Positions 32,246-41,162 are shown, counted from the stretch's first letter. The stretch is DNA of 64,000 nt from DASZHA01 sp035938265 (GCA_035938265.1 DASZHA010000081.1:31312-95311); one strand, 5' to 3'. Numbers and translations are program-made. The notes: a model not told the origin generated them from the sequence alone.

Positions 32246-33921
32246 TCGGGCTCGATTTCGTACTCCAGGTAGGAGAGCAATTCGCCCTCCTGCTCCAGGC
32301 CCAGCTCCAGCAGCATGGTGCCCTTGTCGGCGGGCATGTTGACCTCGGCGTCATAGACCGCGGCCGGCTGGTCCGGCGCCGGGATCAGGACCGGGACCTG
32401 CCCGCTGCGGTCACGGACAAAGGGGAGCCAGCCGGTTGGCTCCAGCGCCCGGAGCCGCCAGCGGACCAGCCCCCGCCCGTTGGTGGCGACGTCGTCGTTG
32501 ATGACGTGGAAGCGCAGCCTGACGGCGTCGCTGCCGGCGAGGCGGTGCCAGTCGGCCAGCACCGTGGTGGCGGCCAGCGCACCCTCCGCCTCGTCGAGGT
32601 CGGGCAGCTGGCGCAAAACCAGCGCCGTCAGCGGCTGGAACTTGGCCCGCCGCACGGCCTCGACCTCGGCACGGGCCGCGCCCGATAGGAAGTACGGTTC
32701 GTCGCCGGCGGTGGCGCCTCCCATGACGTCGCCGGGCGAACCGCCGGTTCGCTGCAGCAGCACGGCAGCGCTGGCGTGGGGCGCTACCACGCCGATGGCC
32801 TCCTTCATGTGGTCCCGGTGGGCAAGCTCGTCGCCCTCTCCCGCCAGGAACGCCGGCGGGTCTACGACCAGGAGCACACCCGCGCTGTCGGCGGAGTCGG
32901 CGGTGCGGTCGCTGGGGACCTGGCCACGGGAGAGGGCAAGGTCGAGACCAGCCAGCCGCCAGGCGCCAATCGGGTCGGCGCTTTCGCCCGGGGGCAGGGG
33001 CGGCAGGACCGCGCCACGGGGGAAATGACGCCGACCATTGATGGTCCAGGCCATGCCCCCGGCGGAGGGCTCCAGGTCGATCTCACGGATGCCGACCCGC
33101 CGCGTGGTCACGGTGCTGCGGCGGCCGTCAACCTCGACCTGCGCCACCAGCGTGTACAGGGGCTGGTCGCCGAGGGTCCAGGGCCACCAGAGCTGGGGCC
33201 GGTCGACCGCGACGCGCGTTTCCAGGTTGATGCTCTCGCCGCTGCGCAGCCGCGCTGGCCGGCGCCAGCGGACGAGGGGCGTGTCGCTCTCCGGGGTCAG
33301 CATCTGCCAGCCAACAGTGACCTGCATCTCACGGCCGTCCAGGTTGGTCAGCGCCGTCTTGATGCTGGCCTCGGCTAGGCCCGGGGTCAGGTGCCAGTTG
33401 GACTCCAGCGACTGCACGATGACGTTGCCCGTGCGCTCCAGCCAGACGCGGCCGATGATGCCCAGTGGCCACCAGGGTCCGCCGTCGTCCTGCATGTGGC
33501 TGAGCGGCGCCGGCAGGTGCCCGGGGTCGCCGTTGGCCTGGACGCAGACGGCCACGATGTTGGTCGCTTCGAGGTACGACGAGATGTCGAAGCCGAACGA
33601 CCCAGGGTAGCCGTAATGGCTGCCCAGCAGCCGGCCGTTGAGCCAGACGTTGACCGCCAGGAAAGCGCCGTCGAAGCGAAGCACGGTGCGCTCACCCCAG
33701 CCCGGGCGGGCAAACTCGGCGCGGAACCAGACGGAGGTCGCCTCCGGCCCGCCGCGGACCGTCAGGGATTCGTCGGGGTGCCACTCACCCGCCGGCGTGG
33801 CGACTCGGTGGTACCCCTGCTCCTCTCCCTCACCGAGGTCGAAGAGCTGGCGGTGCCAGCCGTTGACCCGCTGCCGGTCGAGTCCCTGAGGCAACGTCAG
33901 GAGAAGGCAGTCGGAGGCCAC
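32242..33921 (-). CDS. GH2-like protein with shortened, apparently non-catalytic barrel
   Basis: A 559-aa protein. Residues 1-170 form a glycoside hydrolase family 2 sugar-binding jelly roll (VWFRAEF, FDGAFLAVNVWLNGRLLG, WWPLGIIGRVWLER). A GH2 immunoglobulin-like domain follows, ending VGIREIDLE. After GRRHFPRGAVLPP the TIM-barrel region is only about 180 residues. The Asn-Glu acid/base motif and the nucleophile segment are missing. A beta-sandwich closes the protein. It may bind carbohydrate without cleaving it. The start GTG 33921 is fixed by a TACACT box 6 nt upstream that overlaps the galK stop region. It is transcribed downstream of galactokinase. Confidence 0.75.
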   Translation of the reverse strand: MASDCLLLTLPQGLDRQRVNGWHRQLFDLGEGEEQGYHRVATPAGEWHPDESLTVRGGPEATSVWFRAEFARPGWGERTVLRFDGAFLAVNVWLNGRLLGSHYGYPGSFGFDISSYLEATNIVAVCVQANGDPGHLPAPLSHMQDDGGPWWPLGIIGRVWLERTGNVIVQSLESNWHLTPGLAEASIKTALTNLDGREMQVTVGWQMLTPESDTPLVRWRRPARLRSGESINLETRVAVDRPQLWWPWTLGDQPLYTLVAQVEVDGRRSTVTTRRVGIREIDLEPSAGGMAWTINGRRHFPRGAVLPPLPPGESADPIGAWRLAGLDLALSRGQVPSDRTADSADSAGVLLVVDPPAFLAGEGDELAHRDHMKEAIGVVAPHASAAVLLQRTGGSPGDVMGGATAGDEPYFLSGAARAEVEAVRRAKFQPLTALVLRQLPDLDEAEGALAATTVLADWHRLAGSDAVRLRFHVINDDVATNGRGLVRWRLRALEPTGWLPFVRDRSGQVPVLIPAPDQPAAVYDAEVNMPADKGTMLLELGLEQEGELLSYLEYEIEPD

Positions 33922-33927
33922 CGGCAG

Positions 33928-33933
33928 AGTGTA
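33928..33933 (-). promoter_or_regulatory. -10 box (TACACT) of the GH2-like gene, leaderless type
   Basis: TACACT begins one base after the galK stop codon TAA and is followed by 6 nt and GTG 33921, so this gene can be transcribed independently of galK. Confidence 0.6.
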
Positions 33934-33934
33934 C

Positions 33935-35098
33935 TTACGGCTGGACGAGGCCGGCGCCGTCGACCACGGCCAGGCGATGAACCGCTCCCCCACCCCGGCG
34001 CCGGGCGACGTCGGGGACATTGAGACCGGCTTCGATCTTTGCGGCAACGGCCTCCGCCTCGGTCGCCCCCGCAACCGCGAGGACCGAGCCGCCGAAGCCG
34101 GCCCCCATCACGCGCGCCCCCGGGCAACCCGCGTCGACCGCCACCTCCACGATCTCGTCCAGCGCCGGCAGGCTGACCTCATAGTCCCGGGCCAGGCTGC
34201 GGTGGGAGGTCAGCACCAGCTGGCCCAGAGCCTCGATGTTGCCGGCCTCAAGGCAGGCCACGGCCATCCGAACCCGCATGCACTCGCCGGCGATGTGCCG
34301 CGCTCGCCGGCCGAGGGGCTCGGGCAGCGCCAGCGCCTCGACCTCATGGGGTTCGAGGTCGCAGAGGCTTTTCAGCTCGCTGTTCGTCTGCCGCGCCTGG
34401 CGGAGCGCCTCCGCCGCCTCGGCGGCGCGATCCGCGTAGCCGCTGCCGCGCAGCTCGCGCTCGATGCCACTCTGGATCACCAGCCAGGCGATCTCACCCG
34501 GGAGGGCCACCAGCTCACCGATCTCCGCCGCGGCGTCGAAGAGGAGGGCATGGTCCCTGCGGCCGAGGACGACGGCGGCCTGGTCCATGAGCCCACTGGG
34601 GACGCCGACGAAGTTGTTCTCGGCGGCGCGTGCCAGCCGGCCGGCGTCGAGCGGCTCGGCGACGAGGTCGGCAAGGTCCAGTACCGCCATGGTGGCGGCC
34701 ACGCCCAGGGCGGCGGAGCTGCTCAGGCCGGAGCCGGCAGGGATGTCGGAGGCGATCGCCATCCGGGCGGGTACTGCCAGGCCCTCCGTGCCCAGCTCGG
34801 CGACCACGCCCAGCGCGTAGTCTGCCCAGCCGCCGGTGCGCGACAGGGACTCCGGGTCGGCGCGGACGACGTCGTCATGCCGCTCGCTGGCAACCTCGAT
34901 GTGCTCGCCCTGGCTGACCGCCACCGCCAGGTAGCGGTCAATCGCCGCGGGGAGGCAGAGACCGCCGGCGTAGTCGGTGTGCTCGCCGATGATGTTGATC
35001 CGCCCCGGCGAGACAGCAACAGCGGCGGGGTCGGCGCCGAAGGTGCCGCGATGGAGCTCGGCCGCCCGCGCAGCGATGGCCGCCCGGCCGGGGTCCAC
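33935..35098 (-). CDS. galK: Galactokinase
   Basis: GHMP kinase phosphorylating galactose at C1 (Leloir pathway). It is 387 aa from GTG 35098. The galactokinase signature GRINIIGEHTDYAGG, the ATP-binding GSGLSSSAALG and the C-terminal GAGFGGSVLA are all present. The start lies 7 bases after the mrp stop. No galT or galE is nearby, so the rest of the Leloir pathway must be elsewhere. Related GHMP sugar kinases (N-acetylgalactosamine, arabinose) share these motifs, but the GEHTDY signature makes galactokinase the best call. Confidence 0.9.
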   Translation of the reverse strand: MDPGRAAIAARAAELHRGTFGADPAAVAVSPGRINIIGEHTDYAGGLCLPAAIDRYLAVAVSQGEHIEVASERHDDVVRADPESLSRTGGWADYALGVVAELGTEGLAVPARMAIASDIPAGSGLSSSAALGVAATMAVLDLADLVAEPLDAGRLARAAENNFVGVPSGLMDQAAVVLGRRDHALLFDAAAEIGELVALPGEIAWLVIQSGIERELRGSGYADRAAEAAEALRQARQTNSELKSLCDLEPHEVEALALPEPLGRRARHIAGECMRVRMAVACLEAGNIEALGQLVLTSHRSLARDYEVSLPALDEIVEVAVDAGCPGARVMGAGFGGSVLAVAGATEAEAVAAKIEAGLNVPDVARRRGGGAVHRLAVVDGAGLVQP

Positions 35099-35105
35099 CT
35101 TGCCG

Positions 35106-36209
35106 CTAGGAGATGGGTTGGAAGCCGGGGCCGGGCTTGAAGGGGAGGCCGCCGGCGGAGACCATCGCCGCCACGCTGACCCGGCCGGCGACCGCCTCGG
35201 CTACGCCGTTGAAGACCCTGCCCAGCTCCGATTCGGGCTCGGCGGCCATCAGGGGAACACCGGCGCCGCCGCCCAGGCGGAGCTTGGGATCCAGCGGCAC
35301 CTCGCCCATGAAGGGCACGCCCAGCTTGTCGGCCAGGCGCTGCCCGCCACCATGGTCGAAGACCTCGGTGCGCTCGCCGCAATGGGGACAGAGGAAGTAG
35401 CTCATGTTCTCGATCACGCCCAGGATCTGTACCGACAGCGTGGTGAACATCGAAGCGGCCTTGGTCACGTCCTCCACCGCCACGTCCTGCGGCGTGGTAA
35501 CCAGCACCGCGCCGGTGATGGGGATGCTCTGCGTCAGCGTGAGCGGCGCGTCACCGGTGCCAGGCGGGAGGTCGACGACCAGGTAATCGAGGTCGCCCCA
35601 GGCGACGTCGTAGAGGAACTGCTTCAGCGTTCCCGCGATCATCGGGCCACGCCAGATCACCGGTCGATCGGAGGGCAGCAGGAACCCGATCGACATGATC
35701 TTGATGCCGTGCGCCTCCAGCGGGATGATCTTGTTGTTCTCGCCATATGGGGTGCCGCTGGCGCCCATCATGGTGGGCAGGTTGGGACCGTAGACGTCGG
35801 CATCGACCAGCCCCACCGAGGCCCCCGAGTTGCGCAGGGCCAGGGCCAGGTTGGCGGCCACCGTGGACTTGCCGACACCGCCCTTGCCGGCGCCGACCGC
35901 GATCACGTTCTTGACGCCCTCGATGGGCGTTTTGTCGCCGATGCCCTTGAACGTCATGACCTGCGAGCCGAAGTCCAGGTTGACGGCGGTGACATCGGGG
36001 ATCCTCTCCATCAGCGCGTTGCGAATCCGGCTGCTTATCTCGTCCTTGAGCGGGCAGGCCGGCGTGGTCAGGATCACGGTCGCGGAGATGACGCCACCCG
36101 AGACCTGCACATCGCGGATCATGTTCAGCTCCACGAAGTCCTTGTGCAGCTCCGGGTCCTCGACGCCCTGGAGGGCCTGGAGGACGTCGGTCTCGGTGAT
36201 CTCGGCCAT
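35106..36209 (-). CDS. mrp: Mrp/ApbC-type Fe-S cluster carrier ATPase
   Basis: P-loop ATPase that carries and delivers iron-sulfur clusters. It is 367 aa from ATG 36209: an N-terminal DUF59/MIP18-like domain (TETDVLQALQGVEDPEL...) joined to the ParA-like ATPase. The deviant Walker A is AGKGGVGKST, and the C-terminal cluster-binding pair is CPHC. A much longer open frame upstream on this strand is a shadow of the neighbouring gene. A TAAACT box lies 5 nt before the ATG, so a leaderless or nearly leaderless mRNA is likely. galK follows at 7 bases. Confidence 0.93.
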   Translation of the reverse strand: MAEITETDVLQALQGVEDPELHKDFVELNMIRDVQVSGGVISATVILTTPACPLKDEISSRIRNALMERIPDVTAVNLDFGSQVMTFKGIGDKTPIEGVKNVIAVGAGKGGVGKSTVAANLALALRNSGASVGLVDADVYGPNLPTMMGASGTPYGENNKIIPLEAHGIKIMSIGFLLPSDRPVIWRGPMIAGTLKQFLYDVAWGDLDYLVVDLPPGTGDAPLTLTQSIPITGAVLVTTPQDVAVEDVTKAASMFTTLSVQILGVIENMSYFLCPHCGERTEVFDHGGGQRLADKLGVPFMGEVPLDPKLRLGGGAGVPLMAAEPESELGRVFNGVAEAVAGRVSVAAMVSAGGLPFKPGPGFQPIS

Positions 36210-36214
36210 AGGTG

Positions 36215-36220
36215 AGTTTA
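36215..36220 (-). promoter_or_regulatory. -10 box (TAAACT) of mrp
   Basis: TAAACT ends 5 nt before ATG 36209; one base closer than the common 6-7 nt spacing. Confidence 0.5.
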
Positions 36221-36238
36221 CCGGCCGCTGGGCCCCGA

Positions 36239-37831
36239 TCAGTTCCCGGTGGTCAGGTACCTGTAGATGATGTTGTCGACAAGCCGCTCGACCGGTGCCA
36301 GGTCGTCGGTGTAGATCGGCAGGTGGGGCGCAACCTGTTTGGGCGCCGCGTTGCCCGATGCCTCCTGCATCACCGCCGCCACCAGTGGCGGGTAGAGCGA
36401 CGCCTCGCGGTTGAAGTTGGCGGCCACCTCCGACGGCTGGGTCGGCTGGTTGGTCGCATAGACGATGGAGTTGAGGAACTGGCTGGTGTCCTGCTGGTAG
36501 ACCTCGGGGAACACCGCGAGCAGCGTCCCGCTGACGGCGTCCACCAGCCGGTAGTCGTTGGGCGCCCGGCCGACGTTGACCACCACCACGCCGTTGGGCT
36601 TGAGGTGCTGGCGGGCGCTCTGAAAGAACTCCTTGGTGGTGAGCTGAAAGGGGATGTACGGCTGACGGTAGGCGTCGACGGCGATGATGTCGTACTGGTT
36701 GTCGGTGGTGTCCAGGAAGTAGCGCCCGTCCGCGGCGACGGCGTTGAGGTTGGGCTCGTTCATGTCGAAGTACTTCCGTCCGACGTCGATGATCCGGGGG
36801 TCGATCTCCACGCCATCGATGGGCACCGGTCCGTACGCGGCCGTGATCTGGCGCGCGACGGTGCCGCCGGCGAGGCCGATGATCAGGACGCGTTCCGGCT
36901 TCTGGCCCGTCCACTGGCGGTGACCGAAGAGCGGCGCCAACGAGAAGTAGTCCCAGGGTCCGCGGGTCAGCGGGCGGCTGGGGTCGTAGATAGAGTGGAT
37001 GGCCTGGCCTTCGTTGAGGATCAGGTCGTGCTCGGTGCCCCGCTCGACCACCTGGATGTAGCCGTACTCCGAGTCCGACTCGTAGATCGCCGTGCCGTCG
37101 GCGGGCGGCCGGATGGAATCGATGGGCAACGCGGCTCCGAGCAAGGGCACCACCGATATCGCCGCCACCAGCAGCGTCCTGGCGTAGCGCACCGTTATCA
37201 TCCCCACCACCGACATCAGGAGCATCACCGCCCCAAGGCCGTAGATGGTGGCGCGGGTGCCGAAGCTGGGGATCCACCAGAAGGCCGGCAGAAACGCGCC
37301 CAGGATCGAGCCCGCGGTGGAGATGGCGTAGACCAGGCCCGCAGCGCGGCCGGCGACCCCAACGCTGTCGACCCGCAAACGGATGACGTAGGGCGACACC
37401 ATCCCCAGCAGGATCACCGAGGGCGCGAAGATCAGGATCACCGCCACCAGGGCCCCGATGAAGGCCCCGGCCTGCAGGTGTTGCAGCGAGCTCTGCGAGA
37501 AGAGCAGGACCGGTCGCGACACCAATGGGATCAGGAGGACCAGGGCCGAGGCGATGGCGGTTAGTCGGAACAGATAGTCCGCCCGGGGCCAGCGGTCGGC
37601 TGCCCACCCCCCGATGTAGTAGCCCAGCGTCAGGTACAGCAGGATCAGCCCGATCAGCGCCCCCCAGATGTAGGTCGAGGTGCCGAAGAACGGCGCCAGC
37701 AGGCGCGAGGCCGAGATCTCCAGTCCAAGGCTGGTGATGCCGCCGACGAATGCCAGCAGCAACAGCAGCGGTCCCTGTCCCTTCCGGCCGTTCTCAGCGG
37801 GCGCAACGCTGTTGTTTGGGGCAGGAGGCAC
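36239..37831 (-). CDS. Membrane-fused spermidine synthase-like methyltransferase-fold protein
   Basis: A 530-aa protein with about seven N-terminal membrane helices (residues 20-230) and a cytoplasmic spermidine-synthase-like Rossmann domain (about 245-500). The nucleotide loop reads VLIIGLAGGTVARQI, and the acidic residue after strand 2 is in DGVEIDPRIIDVG. Later motifs are AADGRYFLD and DIIAVDAYRQPYIP. Such membrane SpeE fusions are common and rarely characterised; true aminopropyltransfer is not assured, because the canonical GGGDG loop is altered. The start GTG 37831 has TATCAT 5 nt upstream. Confidence 0.82.
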   Translation of the reverse strand: MPPAPNNSVAPAENGRKGQGPLLLLLAFVGGITSLGLEISASRLLAPFFGTSTYIWGALIGLILLYLTLGYYIGGWAADRWPRADYLFRLTAIASALVLLIPLVSRPVLLFSQSSLQHLQAGAFIGALVAVILIFAPSVILLGMVSPYVIRLRVDSVGVAGRAAGLVYAISTAGSILGAFLPAFWWIPSFGTRATIYGLGAVMLLMSVVGMITVRYARTLLVAAISVVPLLGAALPIDSIRPPADGTAIYESDSEYGYIQVVERGTEHDLILNEGQAIHSIYDPSRPLTRGPWDYFSLAPLFGHRQWTGQKPERVLIIGLAGGTVARQITAAYGPVPIDGVEIDPRIIDVGRKYFDMNEPNLNAVAADGRYFLDTTDNQYDIIAVDAYRQPYIPFQLTTKEFFQSARQHLKPNGVVVVNVGRAPNDYRLVDAVSGTLLAVFPEVYQQDTSQFLNSIVYATNQPTQPSEVAANFNREASLYPPLVAAVMQEASGNAAPKQVAPHLPIYTDDLAPVERLVDNIIYRYLTTGN

Positions 37832-37836
37832 GGGAT

Positions 37837-37842
37837 ATGATA
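37837..37842 (-). promoter_or_regulatory. -10 box (TATCAT) of the spermidine synthase-like gene
   Basis: TATCAT ends 5 nt before GTG 37831. The same bases read TATGAT(A) on the + strand, so they could also serve the divergent gene with a leader of roughly 140 nt. Confidence 0.5.
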
Positions 37843-37988
37843 GCCACCGCGGAAAAGCACTCTTGGAAGCACGCCTCGGAGCGCGCGGGCGGGTCCCCGT
37901 CCCCTTCGAGGCACCCCCTCAGCGCCGCCCCTGGGGTTACGCGCCCCCGCGGGCCGTCCCAGAGCGGAGACATAAAGGAGCAGCGAAC

Positions 37989-39146
37989 TTGGCAGAAGGG
38001 AAGAAGGTCACGCTCAGCTTGATCAAGGCCGACGTGGGCGGCTGGGTGGGACACAGCTCGTCGCATCCGGCACTGCTGGCGAAGGCGCGTGAGGTCCTCG
38101 GCAACAGCACCCTGATCGAGGACTACTACGTCACCCAGGCGGGCGACGACGTCCAGATGATCATGACCCACTACCACGGCATCGACAACGAGGAGATCCA
38201 CAGGCTCGCGTGGACCGCCCTCGAGGAGGCCGCCACCGTGGCCCATGAGATGCACCTCTATGGCGCCGGCCAGGACCTGCTCGTCGATGCCTTCAGCGGC
38301 AATGTCAAGGGCATGGGTCCAGGCGCGGCCGAGCTGGAGTTCGTGGAGCGCCCCTCCGAGCCGGTCCTCTGCTTCATGGCCGATAAGACCGCGCCCGGCG
38401 CCTGGAACATGCCGCTGTTCCGGATGTTCGCCGATCCCATGACCACCCCCGGCCTGGTCATCGACACCAAGATGCACGAGGGCTTCATCTTCACCGTCCA
38501 TGACGCCGTCGAAGGCAAGACCATCGACCTGCAGACGCCCAACGAGACATACGACCTGCTCATGTTCCTGGGCGCTCCCGGGCGCTTCGTCATCGACCAC
38601 ATCCGTCCCGCCAGCTGGAGCGACGAGTGGTGTGCGGTGGCGTCGACCACCAAGCTGACCATGATCGCGGGCCGCTACGTGGGCAAGGACGACCCGGTCT
38701 GCATCGTCCGCTGCCAGTCCGGGTACCCCGCGGTGGGCGAGGCCCTGGAGCCGTTCGCCTTCCCCCACATCGTCCCCGGGTGGATGCGCGGCTCTCACAT
38801 GGGCCCGTTGATGCCGACGTCGGTCGCCGGCGGTCACCCCTCACGCTTCGACGGTCCGCCCCGGGTCATCTGCCTCGGTTTCCAGATCGCCGACGGTCGC
38901 CTGGGCGAACCGCGCGACATGTTCGACGACGTTAGCTTCGACCTGGCCCGCTCCAAAGCCAATGAGGTAGGCGAATACCTGCGCCGCCACGGTCCCTTCG
39001 AGCCCCATCGGCTACCCCTGGAGGAGCTGGAGTACACGACCATGGCGGGCCTGCAGAAGAGCCTCGAAAGCCGCTGGCAGGACGAGCACGTCCACACGAT
39101 GGACAAGTCCAAGGCCAAGGCCGAAGGGCCGATGGACCTGGACTGA
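37989..39146 (+). CDS. Fructose-1,6-bisphosphate aldolase/phosphatase, archaeal type (class V FBPase)
   Basis: Bifunctional enzyme joining triose phosphates to fructose-1,6-bisphosphate and dephosphorylating it to fructose-6-phosphate, which makes the step irreversibly gluconeogenic. It is 385 aa from TTG 37989, with AAAGGAG ending 8 nt upstream. The family opening VTLSLIKADVGGWVGHSS, AGDDVQMIMTHYHGIDN and the phrase VIDTKMHEGFIFTVHDA fit PF01950 throughout. The family is typical of archaea and a few deep bacterial lineages. A GC-rich leader with possible hairpins separates it from the divergent neighbour. It would feed glucan synthesis by the island at 2.6-12 kb. Confidence 0.93.
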   Translation: MAEGKKVTLSLIKADVGGWVGHSSSHPALLAKAREVLGNSTLIEDYYVTQAGDDVQMIMTHYHGIDNEEIHRLAWTALEEAATVAHEMHLYGAGQDLLVDAFSGNVKGMGPGAAELEFVERPSEPVLCFMADKTAPGAWNMPLFRMFADPMTTPGLVIDTKMHEGFIFTVHDAVEGKTIDLQTPNETYDLLMFLGAPGRFVIDHIRPASWSDEWCAVASTTKLTMIAGRYVGKDDPVCIVRCQSGYPAVGEALEPFAFPHIVPGWMRGSHMGPLMPTSVAGGHPSRFDGPPRVICLGFQIADGRLGEPRDMFDDVSFDLARSKANEVGEYLRRHGPFEPHRLPLEELEYTTMAGLQKSLESRWQDEHVHTMDKSKAKAEGPMDLD

Positions 39147-39177
39147 CCGGCGGTTCGTAGCGAGGCCACAGAGCAAT

Positions 39178-39193
39178 GCCGGCTTCTGCCGGC
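39178..39193. terminator. Possible hairpin between convergent genes
   Basis: GCCGGC-TTCT-GCCGGC forms a 6-bp stem with a 4-base loop between the FBP aldolase/phosphatase stop and the convergent unknown gene. There is no U-tract on either strand, so the terminator role is tentative. Confidence 0.35.
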
Positions 39194-39201
39194 CAGGGCG
39201 A

Positions 39202-39897
39202 CTAGGCCAGGTCCTCGAGCAGCGTCTCGGCGTCTCGCCGGGCGCGCGCCTCGATCTTCTCCTCGCCGCGGGGCGGTGACGCCAGGAACTCCTTCAGCTC
39301 CCTGACGCGCTTCCGCGCCATCTCCTCTGCCTGCTCTGGCGTGTAGGCCTTGTTGCCCTGGAGCTTGCGACCGCCCTCCTGGCCACCCTCGGGGAAGTAC
39401 CAATCCTTGAAGCTGTCGCCGCTGCCAATGTCGTACAGCAGCATGCCCAGGGGCGTCGCAATCGGCGGGACGCCGCCAAGGAGACCCACCTGGGTGGTGC
39501 GGAAGAGGGGCTTTTCGTACTCGATCATCAGGTGGCCCCCGGGAGGCAGCGCCTCCGCCACCGGCCGGAGGTAGGGCGCCAGTTCCGGCTCCCACTCCGC
39601 GGTCAGGTCCACGCCGGCGGGTGGGTCGATGTCGAAGATCTCGGCCCAGTTCTGGCCCGGGTAGGGGCCATCGTTGTACAGCCCCTGGGCCAGGCGCGCC
39701 GGGGTACCGCCGGCGCCGGGGTCGACGAAGAGCCGGAAGTACCGACCGCCAACCCTGCGCGGTCCCAGCCAGGCGCGCAGCTGGCCGCCGGGGACAGAGG
39801 CGCCGTCCACCGACGCCAGCGAGAAGCGACCTTCCACCGGCCCCGCCTGGTCCCCGGCGAGGACCTCCGCCAGTGGCTGGAAGTCGAACCGGGGCAT
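39202..39897 (-). CDS. Conserved hypothetical protein, 231 aa
   Basis: I do not recognise this protein with confidence. It is soluble, with a mixed alpha/beta first 150 residues (FRLFVDPGAGGTPARLAQGL, MIEYEKPLFRTTQVGLLGGV) and a charged helical tail (YTPEQAEEMARKRVRELKEF). There is no signal peptide. The start ATG 39897 overlaps the upstream gene stop by one base (TGATG), so the two small genes form a coupled pair. The codon pattern supports a real gene. Function unknown. Confidence 0.75.
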   Translation of the reverse strand: MPRFDFQPLAEVLAGDQAGPVEGRFSLASVDGASVPGGQLRAWLGPRRVGGRYFRLFVDPGAGGTPARLAQGLYNDGPYPGQNWAEIFDIDPPAGVDLTAEWEPELAPYLRPVAEALPPGGHLMIEYEKPLFRTTQVGLLGGVPPIATPLGMLLYDIGSGDSFKDWYFPEGGQEGGRKLQGNKAYTPEQAEEMARKRVRELKEFLASPPRGEEKIEARARRDAETLLEDLA

Positions 39898-40229
39898 CAG
39901 GCGCTCTTGCGGATCAGGTCGATGTAGTCGATCTCCGGGACCAAGGACGACAGTTCGCGCCGCCCCGGCTCGATCTCCAGGGCCCGCTCGTAGACGAAGC
40001 TGTAGACGTTGGCGAAGTTCCAGTCGCCGAGATGCAGGGCGGCGAAGCCACCTCTGACCTCAGCGTCCGCTTCGCCGGCTTCGAAGACATCCAGGCTGGT
40101 GAGGTAGAGCGACTGCAAGATGCGCAGCTCGGCCTCGAGCTCGGCGATGATCACCGCGTCGCCCTGGCGGGCCCGCAGCCCGTTAATGCTGCGCTGGATC
40201 TCCTGCATCTCGACCTGCCACTCATCCAC
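39897..40229 (-). CDS. Hypothetical protein, 110 aa
   Basis: Unrecognised. The first half is a coiled-coil-like helix (MQEIQRSINGLRARQGDAVIIAELEAELR). The second half is mixed, with LHLGDWNFANVYSFVYERALE. The start is GTG 40229, supported by a TACGCT box 6 nt upstream. It is translationally coupled to the 231-aa protein downstream, so they probably act together. Confidence 0.7.
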   Translation of the reverse strand: MDEWQVEMQEIQRSINGLRARQGDAVIIAELEAELRILQSLYLTSLDVFEAGEADAEVRGGFAALHLGDWNFANVYSFVYERALEIEPGRRELSSLVPEIDYIDLIRKSA

Positions 40230-40235
40230 GCTAAG

Positions 40236-40241
40236 AGCGTA
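40236..40241 (-). promoter_or_regulatory. -10 box (TACGCT) of the small coupled pair, leaderless type
   Basis: TACGCT is followed by 6 nt (cttagc) and GTG 40229. Confidence 0.6.
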
Positions 40242-40277
40242 TCGAAGGCCGGGCGGCCGCGCCGGGCCAGGCGGGGT

Positions 40278-41156
40278 TCAGGCAGCCGCGATCGAGAGGT
40301 GCTCGAGGATGAGGTCGCCGACGCGCTCGGGTACCTCGAAATTCGGGTCATGTCCGACGTTCTCGAGGATGTGCACATCCCAGCTGGGCTGTCTCCTGCT
40401 CAGGCGCCGGATCGCGCCCCGCTGCACGATCGGGTCGGCATCGCCGTAGATCAGCATGGTCGGCGCGGAGATGGGGTCAACCACGTCGCGGTCGAAGGCG
40501 CGCACGTCCCGGTAGTAGTGCGCCAGGGACATCCGCGCCTCGGTCCAACCCACGTAGGGTAGCCCCGCGCGAATCCGCTCCTCCTCCATCGCCACCAGGC
40601 TGTCGACCAGGCGGCTGTCTATCGCCTCGAAGTCCACCACCGCCCGCCGCAGCGCGCTCTCCACCAGGCCGCGCGGGCCCAGGAACCTGGCGGCCAGGAG
40701 CCCCGTCAGGTTTCCGAGCATCCGATTCTGCTCGACGAGCTGCAGGATGGGCTTAGGGATCACGGGCGTCACCTCGTGGCCGGCCGGCGGGATCGCGGGG
40801 TCGATCAGAACCAGGTCGGAGAGGGTGTCGGCGCCACGGCCCGCCTGCAGCATTGCGATGGTGCCGCCCATCGAGTGCCCAACCACTATCGCCGGCTCCT
40901 TGACGACCCTCCGCAGGAAGGTGTCCACCATCCGCTGGTTCACGTCAAGAGTGGCGTGCCGATGGCCGACCGGCGTCCGGCCGAAACCCACCATGTCCGG
41001 CGCCAGCACCCGGAAGTGCCTGACCAGGCGGGGGGCCATCAACATCCACTCGACGTAGGACCCGCCCAGCCCATGGACCAGCACCATCGGGCGCCCTATG
41101 CCACCCCAGTCCATGTAATGGACGGGGCCGTCGATGTCCACCCACTTCGATCTCAT
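40278..41156 (-). CDS. Alpha/beta hydrolase
   Basis: A 292-aa alpha/beta-hydrolase-fold enzyme. The oxyanion motif HGLGGS, nucleophile elbow GHSMGG, acid Asp in IYGDADPIV and catalytic His in NVGHDPNFE are all in place. There is no signal peptide, so it is cytoplasmic. The substrate cannot be told; esterase, epoxide hydrolase or C-C hydrolase are all possible. The gene is monocistronic, with a TACACT box 6 nt before the ATG. Confidence 0.87.
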   Translation of the reverse strand: MRSKWVDIDGPVHYMDWGGIGRPMVLVHGLGGSYVEWMLMAPRLVRHFRVLAPDMVGFGRTPVGHRHATLDVNQRMVDTFLRRVVKEPAIVVGHSMGGTIAMLQAGRGADTLSDLVLIDPAIPPAGHEVTPVIPKPILQLVEQNRMLGNLTGLLAARFLGPRGLVESALRRAVVDFEAIDSRLVDSLVAMEEERIRAGLPYVGWTEARMSLAHYYRDVRAFDRDVVDPISAPTMLIYGDADPIVQRGAIRRLSRRQPSWDVHILENVGHDPNFEVPERVGDLILEHLSIAAA

Positions 41157-41162
41157 CGCCGC

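Noticed and set aside
36210..37607. N-terminal extension making an 833-aa Mrp
   Set aside because: The extension is a wrong-frame reading of the spermidine-synthase-like gene; Mrp homology and a -10 box both begin at 36209.
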